64,000 nt of DNA from Thermoclostridium caenicola. GTDB lineage: Bacteria > Bacillota > Clostridia > DSM-8532. Location of the stretch: assembly GCF_900142095.1 (NCBI RefSeq), contig NZ_FQZP01000002.1, positions 62,001 through 126,000 of the forward strand. The letters run 5' to 3'. A program made the translations under genes and the position numbers. This document shows, piece after piece, positions 54,091-63,978 of this stretch (positions are counted from its first letter, which is position 1; every line of letters starts with the position of its first letter). The notes beneath the pieces are model-generated. The model was given only the letters and a program-made list of their open reading frames with translations. It ran no database searches and had not been told where the DNA came from.

Positions 54091-56736
54091 TTATTTCTGT
54101 CCCAGCTCGTCGCCCTTCTTCACAGCGGCCTGTGCAGCGGCAAGCCTTGCGATGGGCACGCGGAACGGTGAGCAGGATACATAGTCCAGGCCAACCTTAT
54201 GGCAGAATTCCACAGAGGAAGGATCGCCGCCATGCTCGCCGCAGATACCGAGCTTGAGATCCTGACGAGTCTTTCTGCCCAGCTGAGCAGCCATTTCCAC
54301 CAGCTTGCCCACACCGGTCTGATCCAGCTTGGCGAACGGATCGAACTCATAGATCTTCTTGCTGTAGTAATCTTCAAGGAACTTGCCCGCATCATCACGG
54401 GAGAAGCCGAAGGTCATCTGGGTCAGGTCGTTGGTACCAAATGAGAAGAATTCGGCTTCCTTGGCGATCTCGTCGGCCGTCAGGGCAGCCCTCGGGATTT
54501 CGATCATGGTTCCGACTTTATACTGGAGATCCACACCGGCTTCCTTGATAATGGCATCGGCGGTCTTAACGACGACTTCCTTCACAAACTGAAGCTCCTT
54601 GACGTCGCCAACCAGCGGGATCATGATCTCGGGCACCACCTGCATGCCCTCTTTGTTCACGTTGATGGCTGCTTCAATAACCGCCCTTGTCTGCATCTCG
54701 GCAATTTCAGGATAGGATACGGCAAGGCGGCATCCGCGATGACCCATCATCGGGTTGAACTCATGGAGCCCCTCAACAATGTGTTTGAGCTCGTCAAAGC
54801 TGAGACCCATCTCCTCGGCCAAAGCCTTGATATCCTCATCATCCTGGGGCAGGAATTCATGGAGCGGCGGATCCAGGTAGCGGATGGTTACAGGATAACC
54901 CTTCATCTCGCGGAACAGAGCTTCGAAGTCGCCTCTCTGCATGGGCAACAGCTTGTTCAGGGCCTTTCTCCTCTGCTCCTCGGTACGGGCCACGATCATC
55001 TCGCGCATGGCCTTAATCCTGTCGCCTTCAAAGAACATATGCTCAGTACGGCAGAGCCCGATACCCTCAGCGCCGAACCTGAAAGCCTGGGCCGCATCTT
55101 TCGGTGTGTCCGCATTGGCCCTTACCTTCAGCTTGCGGATGCTGTCGGCCCATTCCATGAAGGTGCCGAAGTATCCGGTCATTTCAGGCTCCACGGTGGG
55201 CAGCTGTCCGGCATAAACGTTTCCGGTGGAACCATCCAGGGAGATCCAGTCGCCTTCCCTGTAGGTGTTCCCGTTCTTATCGATCATGACCTTTTCGTGT
55301 TCCTTGATGGTGATCTCACCGCATCCGGCAACGCAGCAGGTACCCATACCTCTGGCCACAACGGCTGCATGGGAGGTCATACCGCCCCTGGCGGTCAGAA
55401 TACCCTGGGATACATGCATGCCTTCGATATCCTCGGGCGAAGTCTCGTTACGCACCAGGATGACCTGCTTTTCGCCTGCCTGAACAGCAGCAACAGCATC
55501 TTCAGCGGTGAAATAGATTTTACCGGTGGCAGCGCCGGGAGATGCAGGAAGTCCCTTGGCAATCGGCTTGGCCGCTTTCAGGGCCTTAGCCTCAAAGGTG
55601 GGATGGAGCAGGGCATCCAGCTGCTTGGGATCTACCTTGAGAATAGCCTCTTCCTTAGTGATCATGCCCTCGTTCACCAGATCAACGGCGATCTTCAGAG
55701 CAGCCTGCGCCGTACGCTTACCGTTACGGGTTTGGAGCATGAAGAGCTTGCCGCGCTCAATGGTGAACTCCATGTCCTGCATGTCTTTGTAATGCCGCTC
55801 CAGTTTCTCGGCGATTTCAGCAAACTGATTGTAAACTTCGGGATTGGTTTCCTTCAGCTGATCAAGGGACTGCGGCGTACGGATACCCGCAACCACGTCC
55901 TCACCCTGCGCGTTCATGAGGAACTCACCGTAAAGCTTCTTCTCGCCGGTAGCGGGGTTGCGCGTAAAGGCCACGCCGGTACCCGAGTCATTGCCCATGT
56001 TGCCGTATACCATTTCCTGTACGTTGACCGCGGTACCCCAGTCGCCGGGAATGTCGTTCAGACGGCGATATACAATGGCGCGGGGATTGTTCCATGAACG
56101 GAACACAGCCTTGACAGCCTCCAGGAGCTGCACCCTGGGTTCCTGCGGGAAGGGTTCGCCCTTTTCTTTCTGGTAAAGCTCATGGTACTGTTTAACCAGG
56201 GCCTTCAGATCATCGGCATCCAGTTCAGTGTCCAGCTTGACGCCCTTCTTTTCCTTCATCTCATCAAGGAGGTTCTCAAACTTGCTCCTTTCGATGCCCA
56301 TAACCACGTCGCTGAACATCATGATGAACCTTCTGTAGCTGTCATAGGCAAAACGCGGATTATTGGTGAGCTTAGCCAGTCCTTCAACCACCGTATCGTT
56401 AAGACCCAGATTCAGGATGGTATCCATCATGCCCGGCATGGAAGCTCTTGCACCGGAGCGCACAGACACAAGCAAGGGGTTGTCCGGGTTACCGAACTGC
56501 TTCCCGACAATTTCTTCCATCTTGGCAAGATACTCGTAGATCTGATCCTCAATATCCTTGGCAATGACCTGGCCGTCCTCACAATACCTCGTGCAGGCTT
56601 CCGTCGTAATGGTGAAACCCTGCGGAACAGGAAGCCCGAGGCCTGTCATTTCAGCCAGGTTGGCACCCTTTCCTCCCAAAAGGTTCCTCATTGAGGCGTT
56701 ACCCTCACGAAAGAGATAGACGTACTTCTTTCCCAT
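54091..56736 (-). CDS. ppdK: Pyruvate, phosphate dikinase
   Basis: 881 residues. The N-terminal ATP-grasp domain has GGKGANLAEMTGLGLPVPQG (about 22-41) and GNMGNDSGTGVAFTRNP. The central swivelling domain carries the phospho-His in GGMTSHAAVVARGMGT (about 451-466). The C-terminal PEP/pyruvate barrel has GAEGIGLCRTEHMFF, MGHRGCRLAVSYPEI, FSFGTNDLTQMTFGFSRDD and the catalytic Cys region GICGEHGGDP. It interconverts pyruvate, ATP and phosphate with PEP, AMP and diphosphate. In many Clostridia it replaces or supplements pyruvate kinase, saving energy through PPi. The gene follows glyQS on the same strand, 91 bases away, and ends in a strong terminator. Confidence 0.97.
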   Translation of the reverse strand: MGKKYVYLFREGNASMRNLLGGKGANLAEMTGLGLPVPQGFTITTEACTRYCEDGQVIAKDIEDQIYEYLAKMEEIVGKQFGNPDNPLLVSVRSGARASMPGMMDTILNLGLNDTVVEGLAKLTNNPRFAYDSYRRFIMMFSDVVMGIERSKFENLLDEMKEKKGVKLDTELDADDLKALVKQYHELYQKEKGEPFPQEPRVQLLEAVKAVFRSWNNPRAIVYRRLNDIPGDWGTAVNVQEMVYGNMGNDSGTGVAFTRNPATGEKKLYGEFLMNAQGEDVVAGIRTPQSLDQLKETNPEVYNQFAEIAEKLERHYKDMQDMEFTIERGKLFMLQTRNGKRTAQAALKIAVDLVNEGMITKEEAILKVDPKQLDALLHPTFEAKALKAAKPIAKGLPASPGAATGKIYFTAEDAVAAVQAGEKQVILVRNETSPEDIEGMHVSQGILTARGGMTSHAAVVARGMGTCCVAGCGEITIKEHEKVMIDKNGNTYREGDWISLDGSTGNVYAGQLPTVEPEMTGYFGTFMEWADSIRKLKVRANADTPKDAAQAFRFGAEGIGLCRTEHMFFEGDRIKAMREMIVARTEEQRRKALNKLLPMQRGDFEALFREMKGYPVTIRYLDPPLHEFLPQDDEDIKALAEEMGLSFDELKHIVEGLHEFNPMMGHRGCRLAVSYPEIAEMQTRAVIEAAINVNKEGMQVVPEIMIPLVGDVKELQFVKEVVVKTADAIIKEAGVDLQYKVGTMIEIPRAALTADEIAKEAEFFSFGTNDLTQMTFGFSRDDAGKFLEDYYSKKIYEFDPFAKLDQTGVGKLVEMAAQLGRKTRQDLKLGICGEHGGDPSSVEFCHKVGLDYVSCSPFRVPIARLAAAQAAVKKGDELGQK

Positions 56737-56826
56737 TTCTTACCCTCCTAAAAAAGATATTCGAAATACGGCCGTCCGCCGTAGAAACTCAAAGAAAAAC
56801 GGTTCTGCGTCTATTTTCTGTCCACA

Positions 56827-58215
56827 CTAATAAACTAGTCTTTCCCTCAGGTAGGGCTTCAATTCCTCGATGGGTATCCTTTGCTGCTCCATGGAATCGC
56901 GTTCCCGGATGGTTACGCACTTATCCTCAACGGACTCGAAGTCGAACGTCACGCAGTAGGGCGTGCCGATTTCATCCTGGCGTCTGTACCGTTTACCTAT
57001 GCTGCCGGTATCGTCATACTCGCATACGAACTCTCCCAGCAGGCTCTCATAGATTTTGAATGCTTCGTCGGCCAGTTTCTTGGAAAGGGGAAGAACAGCC
57101 ACTTTAACCGGCGCCAAAGCGGGATGCAGGCGCAATACCGTTCTTACGTCGCCTTCTCCCACCTCTTCCTCATCATAGGCATCGCAGAGGAAGGCCAGTG
57201 CAACCCGGTCTGCGCCCAGGGAGGGCTCTATGCAATAAGGTACATATTTTTCATTCTTGATGGGATCGAAGTAGGAAAGGTCTTCTTTTGCATGCTCCAT
57301 ATGCTGGCGCAGATCAAAATCCGTCCGGTGGGCAATACCCCAAAGTTCTCCCCAGCCAAACGGGAAGAGATACTCGATGTCCGTGGTCGCTTTGCTGTAG
57401 TGGGACAGTTCTTCAGGCGAATGATCCCTCATTCGCAGATTTTCCTTCTTGATGCCCAGATTATACAGCCAGTTGATGCAGAATTCCTTCCAGTAATTGA
57501 ACCATTCCATATCAGTACCCGGCTCGCAGAAGAACTCAAGCTCCATCTGCTCGAACTCGCGGGTTCTGAAGGTAAAGTTACCGGGAGTAATCTCGTTTCT
57601 GAAGGATTTACCGATCTGTCCGATACCGAAGGGAAGCTTCTTTCGTGTTGTCCTCAGGACATTCTTGAAGTTTACAAAAATACCCTGTGCGGTTTCGGGA
57701 CGGAGAAAGATCTCATTCTTTGAATCCTCGGTAACGCCCTGATAGGTCTTGAACATGAGATTGAACTTGCGGATATCGGTGAAGTCATGCCCGCCGCAGT
57801 TCGGACAAGGAATCTTATGTTCCCTGATATAGTCCATCATGGCCGCGTGGTCCGTGGGATCCACGACCATGGATATATTGTTTTCTCGGTTATAATCCTC
57901 AATGATGTTGTCCGCTCTGTGACGCGTTTTGCACAGCCGGCAGTCAATCAACGGGTCGGAGAAGCCTCCCACATGTCCGGAAGCCACCCAAACCTGGGGG
58001 TTCATCAGGATGGCGCAATCCACGCCCACATTGTACGGGCTTTCCTGGATGAACTTTTTCCACCAGGCCCGTTTCACGTTATTCTTGAATTCCACGCCCA
58101 GCGGCCCGTAGTCCCAGGCATTGGCCAGTCCGCCGTATATTTCCGAGCCCTGGTAGATAAACCCCCTGTTCTTGCATAATGCAACAATCTTGTCCATGGT
58201 TTTTTCAAACTGCAT
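56827..58215 (-). CDS. glyQS: Glycyl-tRNA synthetase, single-chain dimeric type
   Basis: 462 residues, class II synthetase of the archaeal/Clostridium-like alpha2 type rather than the alpha2beta2 GlyQ/GlyS. Motif segments include [57 protein letters not shown] (motif 2), [14 protein letters not shown] (motif 3) and the C-terminal anticodon domain with [15 protein letters not shown]. It charges tRNA-Gly. I took ATG 58215, eight bases after AGGAGG. It sits after rpoZ in a long housekeeping run. No T-box leader was found ahead of it. Confidence 0.97.
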   Translation of the reverse strand: MQFEKTMDKIVALCKNRGFIYQGSEIYGGLANAWDYGPLGVEFKNNVKRAWWKKFIQESPYNVGVDCAILMNPQVWVASGHVGGFSDPLIDCRLCKTRHRADNIIEDYNRENNISMVVDPTDHAAMMDYIREHKIPCPNCGGHDFTDIRKFNLMFKTYQGVTEDSKNEIFLRPETAQGIFVNFKNVLRTTRKKLPFGIGQIGKSFRNEITPGNFTFRTREFEQMELEFFCEPGTDMEWFNYWKEFCINWLYNLGIKKENLRMRDHSPEELSHYSKATTDIEYLFPFGWGELWGIAHRTDFDLRQHMEHAKEDLSYFDPIKNEKYVPYCIEPSLGADRVALAFLCDAYDEEEVGEGDVRTVLRLHPALAPVKVAVLPLSKKLADEAFKIYESLLGEFVCEYDDTGSIGKRYRRQDEIGTPYCVTFDFESVEDKCVTIRERDSMEQQRIPIEELKPYLRERLVY

Positions 58216-58310
58216 TCCGGTATCCTCCTGCATTCACTTCTGTTTTGCATGCCATGACGATCCGCATCTTTCGAATGCGGCTTGCGCCCAAGCATGCAAC
58301 TGACACAGCT

Positions 58311-58580
58311 TTATTGCTCTTCTGAAACGTTTTCGTTTTCCTGGACGGTTGTTTCGGAACCTTCCGGAGTATTCTGGTTAACCTGTCTCTGAATCTTGTG
58401 GTAGGTTACTTTTCCTTCATCGATTTCCCGAATGGCAATGGTCACGTCCTTGGTTGAGGGGTACCCTGTGAGTTTTTTTGCGCCGTTTGTCAGCATACGG
58501 GCGCGCTTTGCGGTCAGGATGACCAGCGTATAGCGGCTATCCACCTTTTTAAGCAATGAAGACATTGCCGGATCAATCAT
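58311..58580 (-). CDS. rpoZ: RNA polymerase omega subunit
   Basis: 89 residues with the conserved omega core VDSRYTLVILTAKRARML (about 12-29), then ITIAIREIDEGKVTYHKIQ and an acidic tail. Omega stabilises RNA polymerase assembly and ppGpp response. ATG at 58580, with GGGAG upstream, lies eight bases after the gmk stop, the usual gmk-rpoZ pairing of Firmicutes. Confidence 0.93.
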   Translation of the reverse strand: MIDPAMSSLLKKVDSRYTLVILTAKRARMLTNGAKKLTGYPSTKDVTIAIREIDEGKVTYHKIQRQVNQNTPEGSETTVQENENVSEEQ

Positions 58581-58588
58581 CAAAGCAA

Positions 58589-59197
58589 TCACTCCCTGAC
58601 TTTAAGTTGATCTATCAACGCTTTGTTCCTGAATGTTCGCATCTCTTCCGCCCGGACGATGGATACAAACCTTTGGGCTGCCTCCTCAATGGAATCATTC
58701 AGTACTACATAATCATACCGATCAATATACTGAAATTCCTCCAGCGCTCGTTTCAGCCTTCTTTGTATGGTCTCTTCATCCTCAGTGTTTCTGCTTCTCA
58801 GCCGCCTTGCCAGCTCCTCGTAGCTGGGCGGGACGATAAAACACAGGATGCTGTCCCTGAACATCTCCTTGATCTTCATGGAGCCTTCCACTTCTATCTC
58901 CAGGATGATGTTCCTTCCCTTCTCAAGCTCACGGGTGACATATTCCCTGGGCGTACCATAGTAGTTCCCGCAGTATTCTACCCATTCAACCAGGCGTTGT
59001 TCCGCAATCATGGTCTCAAACTGTTCCCGGGTTCTGAAAAAATAATGAACGCCGTCTATCTCGCCGGGACGGGGTTTCCTGGATGTGGCCGAAACTGACA
59101 TGGCAAGATTGTCGGTCAATTCCATGGCTCGCTTGATGACGCTTCCTTTTCCCACGCCGGCAGGTCCGGAAACAACGATAAGCAGGCCGGGATTCAT
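58589..59197 (-). CDS. gmk: Guanylate kinase
   Basis: 202 residues. The P-loop is [18 protein letters not shown] (about 8-25); [19 protein letters not shown] is the GMP-binding region, and [20 protein letters not shown] is near the end of the lid. It phosphorylates GMP to GDP. Its start overlaps the remA stop by four bases (59194-59197), so the two are translationally coupled, and rpoZ follows. Confidence 0.97.
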   Translation of the reverse strand: MNPGLLIVVSGPAGVGKGSVIKRAMELTDNLAMSVSATSRKPRPGEIDGVHYFFRTREQFETMIAEQRLVEWVEYCGNYYGTPREYVTRELEKGRNIILEIEVEGSMKIKEMFRDSILCFIVPPSYEELARRLRSRNTEDEETIQRRLKRALEEFQYIDRYDYVVLNDSIEEAAQRFVSIVRAEEMRTFRNKALIDQLKVRE

Positions 59198-59490
59198 AAT
59201 TCTTCCCCCTGTTCCTGCTCAGGCTCGGTTTCACCCTCCGGGGCGTGCAGGCCGTCCTTGTCGGACAGCCTATGTGCGATGGTTTCAGGCTGGAGCGCCG
59301 ATAGAACGACATGGTCGCTCTCGGTGATGATCACCGCACGGGTTCGGCGGCCATAGGTGGCATCAATAAGGACACCGCGTTCCCGGGCTTCCTGGATAAT
59401 GCGCTTGATGGGCGCCGACTCCGGGCTGACTATGGCAACAATCTTTCCTGCCGATACGATATTTCCAAACCCTACATTGATTAGCTTCAT
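59194..59490 (-). CDS. remA: RemA / DUF370 matrix-gene regulator
   Basis: 98 residues. The DUF370 core is intact: [20 protein letters not shown] and [20 protein letters not shown], ending with [13 protein letters not shown]. An extra Glu-rich tail (about 79-98) is added. In Bacillus RemA binds DNA and activates biofilm and osmoprotection genes. The genomic pairing remA-gmk-rpoZ downstream of yicC is conserved in Firmicutes. AAGGA precedes ATG 59490. Confidence 0.94.
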   Translation of the reverse strand: MKLINVGFGNIVSAGKIVAIVSPESAPIKRIIQEARERGVLIDATYGRRTRAVIITESDHVVLSALQPETIAHRLSDKDGLHAPEGETEPEQEQGEEL

Positions 59491-59593
59491 CTTACACAAA
59501 TCCTTAAACGCAATAATTTATTACCGGTTTATGGCATTCCAAATCCGCCATCGCGGAGGGATGACGGATTCTCATGGGAAACTGCCGGTTATG

Positions 59594-60466
59594 CTATTCA
59601 ATATTCTGAACCTGCTCTCTGAGTTTTTCAATCTCGCTTTTCAGTTCCACCACACACCGTGTGATGTCAAGATCGCTGGCTTTCGCACCGATGGTATTGA
59701 CTTCCCTGTTCATTTCCTGGATGAGAAAATCCAGCTTCTTTCCCACCGGGCTTCCCTTCTCCAGCAAATCATTCATCTGATCGATATGGCTTTCCAGCCT
59801 GACAATCTCCTCATCAATGCTGCATTTGTCGGCAAAGAGCGCCACTTCCATGGCCAATCGGGCAGGGTCCACCTTCATGCCGGCCAGTTCCTCGATCCTG
59901 GCTTCCAGCTTCTCCTTGTACTCCCTGACAACCAGGGGTGCCCTTTCCCTGACCTTATCCAGGTAGGCCCTCACGTTCTGCAGGTTCAGGACCATGCTTT
60001 CCTTGAGCTTCTCCCCTTCTTTCTCACGCATTTCAACCAGGGAAGAAACGGCCTGGTCAACGGCCTTTTCAAGAATATTACCTATTCTCTCATCGTCCTC
60101 TTTTTTCTCAACCTTCAGGATATCGGGGAAACGGGCCAAAGTGGAAACCGAAATATCATCCTTAATCCCGAGATGATCGGCCATGGCCTTCAGGGCATCG
60201 CTGTATGCCCGGGCCAGCCTCTCGTCCAGCACAACATCAATCGCATCTTCGGCCTTGTTGTCACAAGTTATGTATACGTCTACCTTTCCCCGTTGAATCT
60301 TATTGGATACAATGCTCCGGACCCGGTCTTCAAAAGCCTGGATCTGTTTCGGCATCCTTAAAAACAGATCAAAATAGCGGTGATTTACCGTTTTAATCTC
60401 TATGGTAAAGGTAATGTCATCCTCCGAGTATTCATAACACCCGAAGCCCGTCATACTCCTTAACAT
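59594..60466 (-). CDS. yicC: YicC/YloC-family endoribonuclease
   Basis: 290 residues with the YicC signature start SMTGFGCYEYSEDD and the C-terminal DUF1732 segment EIVRLESHIDQMNDLLEKG, then KLDFLIQEMNREVNTIGAKA. The family was recently shown to act as RNA endonuclease in E. coli and Bacillus. It is the leading gene of the conserved yicC-remA-gmk-rpoZ cluster. A 45-base gap separates it from cheY upstream. Confidence 0.95.
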   Translation of the reverse strand: MLRSMTGFGCYEYSEDDITFTIEIKTVNHRYFDLFLRMPKQIQAFEDRVRSIVSNKIQRGKVDVYITCDNKAEDAIDVVLDERLARAYSDALKAMADHLGIKDDISVSTLARFPDILKVEKKEDDERIGNILEKAVDQAVSSLVEMREKEGEKLKESMVLNLQNVRAYLDKVRERAPLVVREYKEKLEARIEELAGMKVDPARLAMEVALFADKCSIDEEIVRLESHIDQMNDLLEKGSPVGKKLDFLIQEMNREVNTIGAKASDLDITRCVVELKSEIEKLREQVQNIE

Positions 60467-60511
60467 GCATCGTCTCCTTCAATGGCCCGAAGGCGCTTGT
60501 CCTGCGTCCCT

Positions 60512-60889
60512 CTACTCATTCATGGCAAGAACATTCCTGATGGACTGGAAAACCCTCGACTTTTCAAAAGGCTTGACCACAAAATCCTTGGCACCCTGCT
60601 TGATAGCCTCTATAACCATGGATTGCTGACCCATGGCAGACACCATGATAATATTGGTTTTGGGGCTTACCTTGAGAATTTCGGGAACTGCCTGTATGCC
60701 ATCCATCTCTGGCATGGTAATGTCCAGTGTCAGAATATCCGGCTGATACTTTCTGGCCGCTTCAATCGCTTCCCGGCCGTTTGAGGCTTCTGCGACAACC
60801 TCATAGTTTTCTTCCTGCTCAATAATCTTTCTCAGCAACGTACGCATAAATATGGCATCATCTGTAATCACAAATGTTGTCTTTCCCAT
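60512..60889 (-). CDS. cheY: CheY-like single-domain response regulator
   Basis: 125 residues, receiver domain only. The acidic pair is in VITDDAIFMRTLLR and the phospho-acceptor is in LTLDITMPEMDG (about residue 57). The switch Thr/Ser is at VSAMGQ and the Lys at FVVKPFEKSR. It is very like motility CheY, yet no chemotaxis or flagellar gene adjoins. Its start overlaps the rsmE stop by one base, so it is tied to translation/chaperone genes. It may signal in another pathway or serve CheA elsewhere. Confidence 0.92.
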   Translation of the reverse strand: MGKTTFVITDDAIFMRTLLRKIIEQEENYEVVAEASNGREAIEAARKYQPDILTLDITMPEMDGIQAVPEILKVSPKTNIIMVSAMGQQSMVIEAIKQGAKDFVVKPFEKSRVFQSIRNVLAMNE

Positions 60890-61635
60890 TACTGCATTTC
60901 ACCCATCTCATACATAATAATGGAAATCCCTGAAATCGCTGCGGTTTCAGTTCTGAGAATCCGATTGCCCAGGCTGGCAGTCTGAATGCCCGCCTGATGC
61001 ATCGCATCAGCCTCTTCTTCGGCAAAACCGCCTTCCGGACCAATAAATAGCGCAATATTACCAATATCATTAATATTATAACATTTCAATACTTCTTTCA
61101 AACATTTTTTTTGCTCGTTCTCATAGAGGGCAATGGCCAGATCCGGACATTCAAACCCCCTTAAAATTTCCTTGAGCGTCAATGGGTTCATGATTTCCGG
61201 AACGCATGCCCGTCCGCACTGCTTGGCCGCCTCTACGGCAATCCGGTTCCATCGCGCCATTTTCTTTTCGGTGGATGAACCGTCCAACTGGACCACGGTC
61301 CTTTGGGTCAGAACCGGGACAATCCGGTATACGCCCAGTTCCACGGCCTTTTGGATGATTAAGTCCATCTTCTCCATCTTGGGCAGTCCCTGGTAGAGGG
61401 TCAGCCGAACGCAGGGCTCGGTGCCGGCGGGATGCGACTCCATGATAACAGCCGTTGCCTGATCCCTTCCGATCGCTGTCAGGCGGGCGGTATATTCCAT
61501 GCCGTTTCCGTCAAAAACCTGGATGATATCGCCCTTTCCAAGCCTGAGCACCTGGCTGAGATGTTTCAAATCGCTTCCCTGTATGCTGACAACCCCTTCC
61601 CCGATCTGCCCGGGATTCACCATAAACCTATGCAT
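60889..61635 (-). CDS. rsmE: 16S rRNA (uracil1498-N3)-methyltransferase
   Basis: 248 residues. SPOUT-class RNA methyltransferase with YQGLPKMEKMDLIIQKAVEL and the knotted SAM site ALFIGPEGGFAEEEADAM near residue 198, then the typical end LGNRILRTETAAI. It methylates U1498 of 16S rRNA. It overlaps prmA by eight bases and cheY by one, the normal dnaJ-prmA-rsmE order of Firmicutes. Confidence 0.95.
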   Translation of the reverse strand: MHRFMVNPGQIGEGVVSIQGSDLKHLSQVLRLGKGDIIQVFDGNGMEYTARLTAIGRDQATAVIMESHPAGTEPCVRLTLYQGLPKMEKMDLIIQKAVELGVYRIVPVLTQRTVVQLDGSSTEKKMARWNRIAVEAAKQCGRACVPEIMNPLTLKEILRGFECPDLAIALYENEQKKCLKEVLKCYNINDIGNIALFIGPEGGFAEEEADAMHQAGIQTASLGNRILRTETAAISGISIIMYEMGEMQ

Positions 61636-62560
61636 GGAATGCCAGCGCCACCCATTCTCCCATTTTTTCTTCTTCCATCAGCCAGAATCCTTCAGCTTCC
61701 CATGCGCTAACCACTTCATCCCTTCGGCTTCTGATGATGCCGGACAGGATAATGCGCGTATTTCCATGGGTATAGTTCCGGATGCTGCCGGTCAGAGAAA
61801 GGATAACATCGGCGATGATGTTGATCAGGATCAGATCAAAGGGCTGATGGGGTATATCGTCCAGTACGCCCTTGCGCACCTCGATGCGTTGGGCTTCGCC
61901 ATTGTTGATCACATTTTGCTGCGCCGTTTGTACGGCCGCTTCATCGATATCGACCGCAAGGACGCTTCCGGCACCCAGCTTGGCCGCAACCAGGGACAGG
62001 ATGGCTGTGCCGCATCCCAGATCCAGAACCCGATCACCGGGGTTCAGGTATTTTTCGCCCAGGACGGCGCACATCCTGGTGGTCTCATGGGTTCCTGTTC
62101 CAAAGGCCATGCCGGGATCCAGTTCGATGACGATCTGCCCGTCGCGGGGGGAATAGGCTTCCCAACTGGGCTTGATCACAATTTTATCGGTAAACTGGAA
62201 CGGTTTGAAATAGGCCTTCCAATTGTCCTTCCATTCGGCGTCATCCCGCACCTGCCAGCGGATGGTTCCCGGGCCGACGTCCATATGACGCGACAGTTCA
62301 TCTGTTTTCCGGTGAATGCGTGCCAGGAGTTCCTCCGCTTCCGTGCCTTCCGGATAATAGGCCTTGACGACCACATCGGGGCCATAGCTTTCCGCAAGCC
62401 CGTCATCGGCATAATCAAGGTACTGGTTCGCCTCCGCTGCCAGCCTGAAGGCCTTCGCGTCCACAATCTCGGTGCCGTTGGCCCCTATCTCCATCATAAA
62501 GTCCGACAGAATCTCGGAGGCGCTTTCGCTGGTTGTTACCGATACTTCAATCCACTTCAT
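61628..62560 (-). CDS. prmA: Ribosomal protein L11 methyltransferase
   Basis: 310 residues. The N-terminal substrate-recognition part (to about 100) precedes a Rossmann methyltransferase: DPGMAFGTGTHETTRMCAV, VLDLGCGTAILSLVAAKLGA, AVDIDEAAVQTAQQN and LILINIIADVILSL. It trimethylates L11. It is directly downstream of dnaJ (17-base gap) and overlaps rsmE. Confidence 0.96.
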   Translation of the reverse strand: MKWIEVSVTTSESASEILSDFMMEIGANGTEIVDAKAFRLAAEANQYLDYADDGLAESYGPDVVVKAYYPEGTEAEELLARIHRKTDELSRHMDVGPGTIRWQVRDDAEWKDNWKAYFKPFQFTDKIVIKPSWEAYSPRDGQIVIELDPGMAFGTGTHETTRMCAVLGEKYLNPGDRVLDLGCGTAILSLVAAKLGAGSVLAVDIDEAAVQTAQQNVINNGEAQRIEVRKGVLDDIPHQPFDLILINIIADVILSLTGSIRNYTHGNTRIILSGIIRSRRDEVVSAWEAEGFWLMEEEKMGEWVALAFHA

Positions 62561-62577
62561 ACATTCTCCTGCAGTAC

Positions 62578-63717
62578 TTATTCCTTATTCGTTCCATCCT
62601 TGAACAGATCCCTCATCTTGTTGAAGAAGCCTTTTTTCTGCTCCAGCCCTTCATCGCCGCTGATCTCGGCAAATTGCCGCAGCAGTTCCTTTTGCTTTTG
62701 GGACAGCCTGACAGGCACTTCCACATTCACGCGGATATACTGGTCGCCGCGGGCATTGCTCCTCAAATGCTTGATGCCCTTGCCGCGTATCTTGAATACC
62801 GTACCGGTCTGGGTCCCCTCAGGGATGGTATAGGTCATTTTCCCGTCGATGGTGGGGATTTCGATATCCGCACCAAGCGCTGCCTGCGCAAAAGATATGG
62901 GAACATCGCATACCACATCATATCCTTCCCGCTTGAATATGGGATGCGGTTTGATATGTATGGTTACAAAAAGGTCCCCCGGAGGACCTCCTCTCAGTCC
63001 GGGCTCGCCCTCCCCCCTCAGGGGGATGGTCTGGCCTTCATTTATACCGGCCGGGATATTGATACTGATTCGGGAACTCTTGGTTACACGGCCTTTGCCG
63101 TTGCATTTTTCACAGGGATGGGTGATAACCTTGCCCTCGCCGCTGCACATGTCACAGGTGCGGACATTGACAAACTGGCCGAAGGGCGTTGACTGGGAAT
63201 ACCGGATTTGGCCGGTGCCATGGCAGTGTTTGCAGGTTTCGGGCTGTGTGCCCGGCTTCGCCCCGGAACCTCCGCAGACGCTGCAAGTCTGGAGCCTTGT
63301 CACGTTAAGCTCCTTGGTAGTACCAAAGGCAGCTTCCATAAAGGAGATTTCCATTGCATACTGCAGATCATTGCCGCGCTGAGGGCCGGCCCGCCTGGAG
63401 GTTCTGCTCCTGCCAAAGCCCATGAAACTTTCAAAAAGGTCATCAAGGCCGCCAAACCCGAAATCGAAGCCGCCAAAGCCCGCATTGCCGTCAAAAGCGG
63501 CATGGCCAAAGCGATCATAATTGGCCCGCTTCTCGCTGTCGCTCAGAACGCTGTACGCCTCATTGATCTCCTTGAACTTGGCCTCAGCTTCCTTGTCACC
63601 GGGATTGACATCTGGATGGTATTGCTTCGCAAGCCTTCTGTATGCTTTTTTGATATCGGCCTCGGTAGCGTTTCTGTCTACGCCGAGCACCTCGTAATAA
63701 TCCCTTTTTTCGGCCAA
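62578..63717 (-). CDS. dnaJ: Chaperone DnaJ
   Basis: About 379 residues. J domain [20 protein letters not shown] with the HPD motif [16 protein letters not shown] (about 31-46); a Gly/Phe region with [20 protein letters not shown]. The zinc region has four Cys pairs ([32 protein letters not shown]), followed by the substrate-binding C-terminal half. It stimulates DnaK. The start is TTG at 63717, eight bases after GGGAGGG; an upstream ATG at 63795 is out of a ribosome site. dnaK is expected further right, beyond the edge. Confidence 0.96.
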   Translation of the reverse strand: MAEKRDYYEVLGVDRNATEADIKKAYRRLAKQYHPDVNPGDKEAEAKFKEINEAYSVLSDSEKRANYDRFGHAAFDGNAGFGGFDFGFGGLDDLFESFMGFGRSRTSRRAGPQRGNDLQYAMEISFMEAAFGTTKELNVTRLQTCSVCGGSGAKPGTQPETCKHCHGTGQIRYSQSTPFGQFVNVRTCDMCSGEGKVITHPCEKCNGKGRVTKSSRISINIPAGINEGQTIPLRGEGEPGLRGGPPGDLFVTIHIKPHPIFKREGYDVVCDVPISFAQAALGADIEIPTIDGKMTYTIPEGTQTGTVFKIRGKGIKHLRSNARGDQYIRVNVEVPVRLSQKQKELLRQFAEISGDEGLEQKKGFFNKMRDLFKDGTNKE

Positions 63718-63929
63718 AAGCCAACCCTCCCATTTTTTCTCGATACCTGTCCGCCATGCATGGATTGTATGGGAAAAGCTGCCGGTTCCTTTCAAAAGCC
63801 GGCCTTTGATAATATATCATATCCTAACGGCAACATCCAGAGCGTTGAAAGATATTCCGGAACCCTTGCGCCGTGAGTCGGGAGTGCCGCGCGGATGATG
63901 CCTGCAGCATCAGATTATACCCACAAAGA

Positions 63930-63978
63930 TGAAACGGTAGATGCCGGCAATAAACATATTGCGGCACATACCGTTTCA
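63930..63978 (-). terminator. Large hairpin upstream of dnaJ (probable dnaK-dnaJ attenuator)
   Basis: TGAAACGGTA (63930-63939) pairs perfectly with TACCGTTTCA (63969-63978), with a second inner stem ending in an AT loop. In the minus reading the T-run is weak (TCTTTG). It is probably the 3' end hairpin of the gene to the right, most likely dnaK, giving partial read-through into dnaJ. Confidence 0.55.

Noticed and set aside
54739-56097. 452-codon plus-strand frame
   Set aside because: Antisense of the highly conserved ppdK; typical of G+C-biased codon shadows.
58216-58310. T-box leader of glyQS
   Set aside because: No GGUGG/UGGNACC antiterminator sequence; only a short CCGCAT/ATGCGG stem lies there.
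61499-62833. 444-codon plus-strand frame
   Set aside because: Spans rsmE, prmA and dnaJ in antisense, so cannot be an independent gene.
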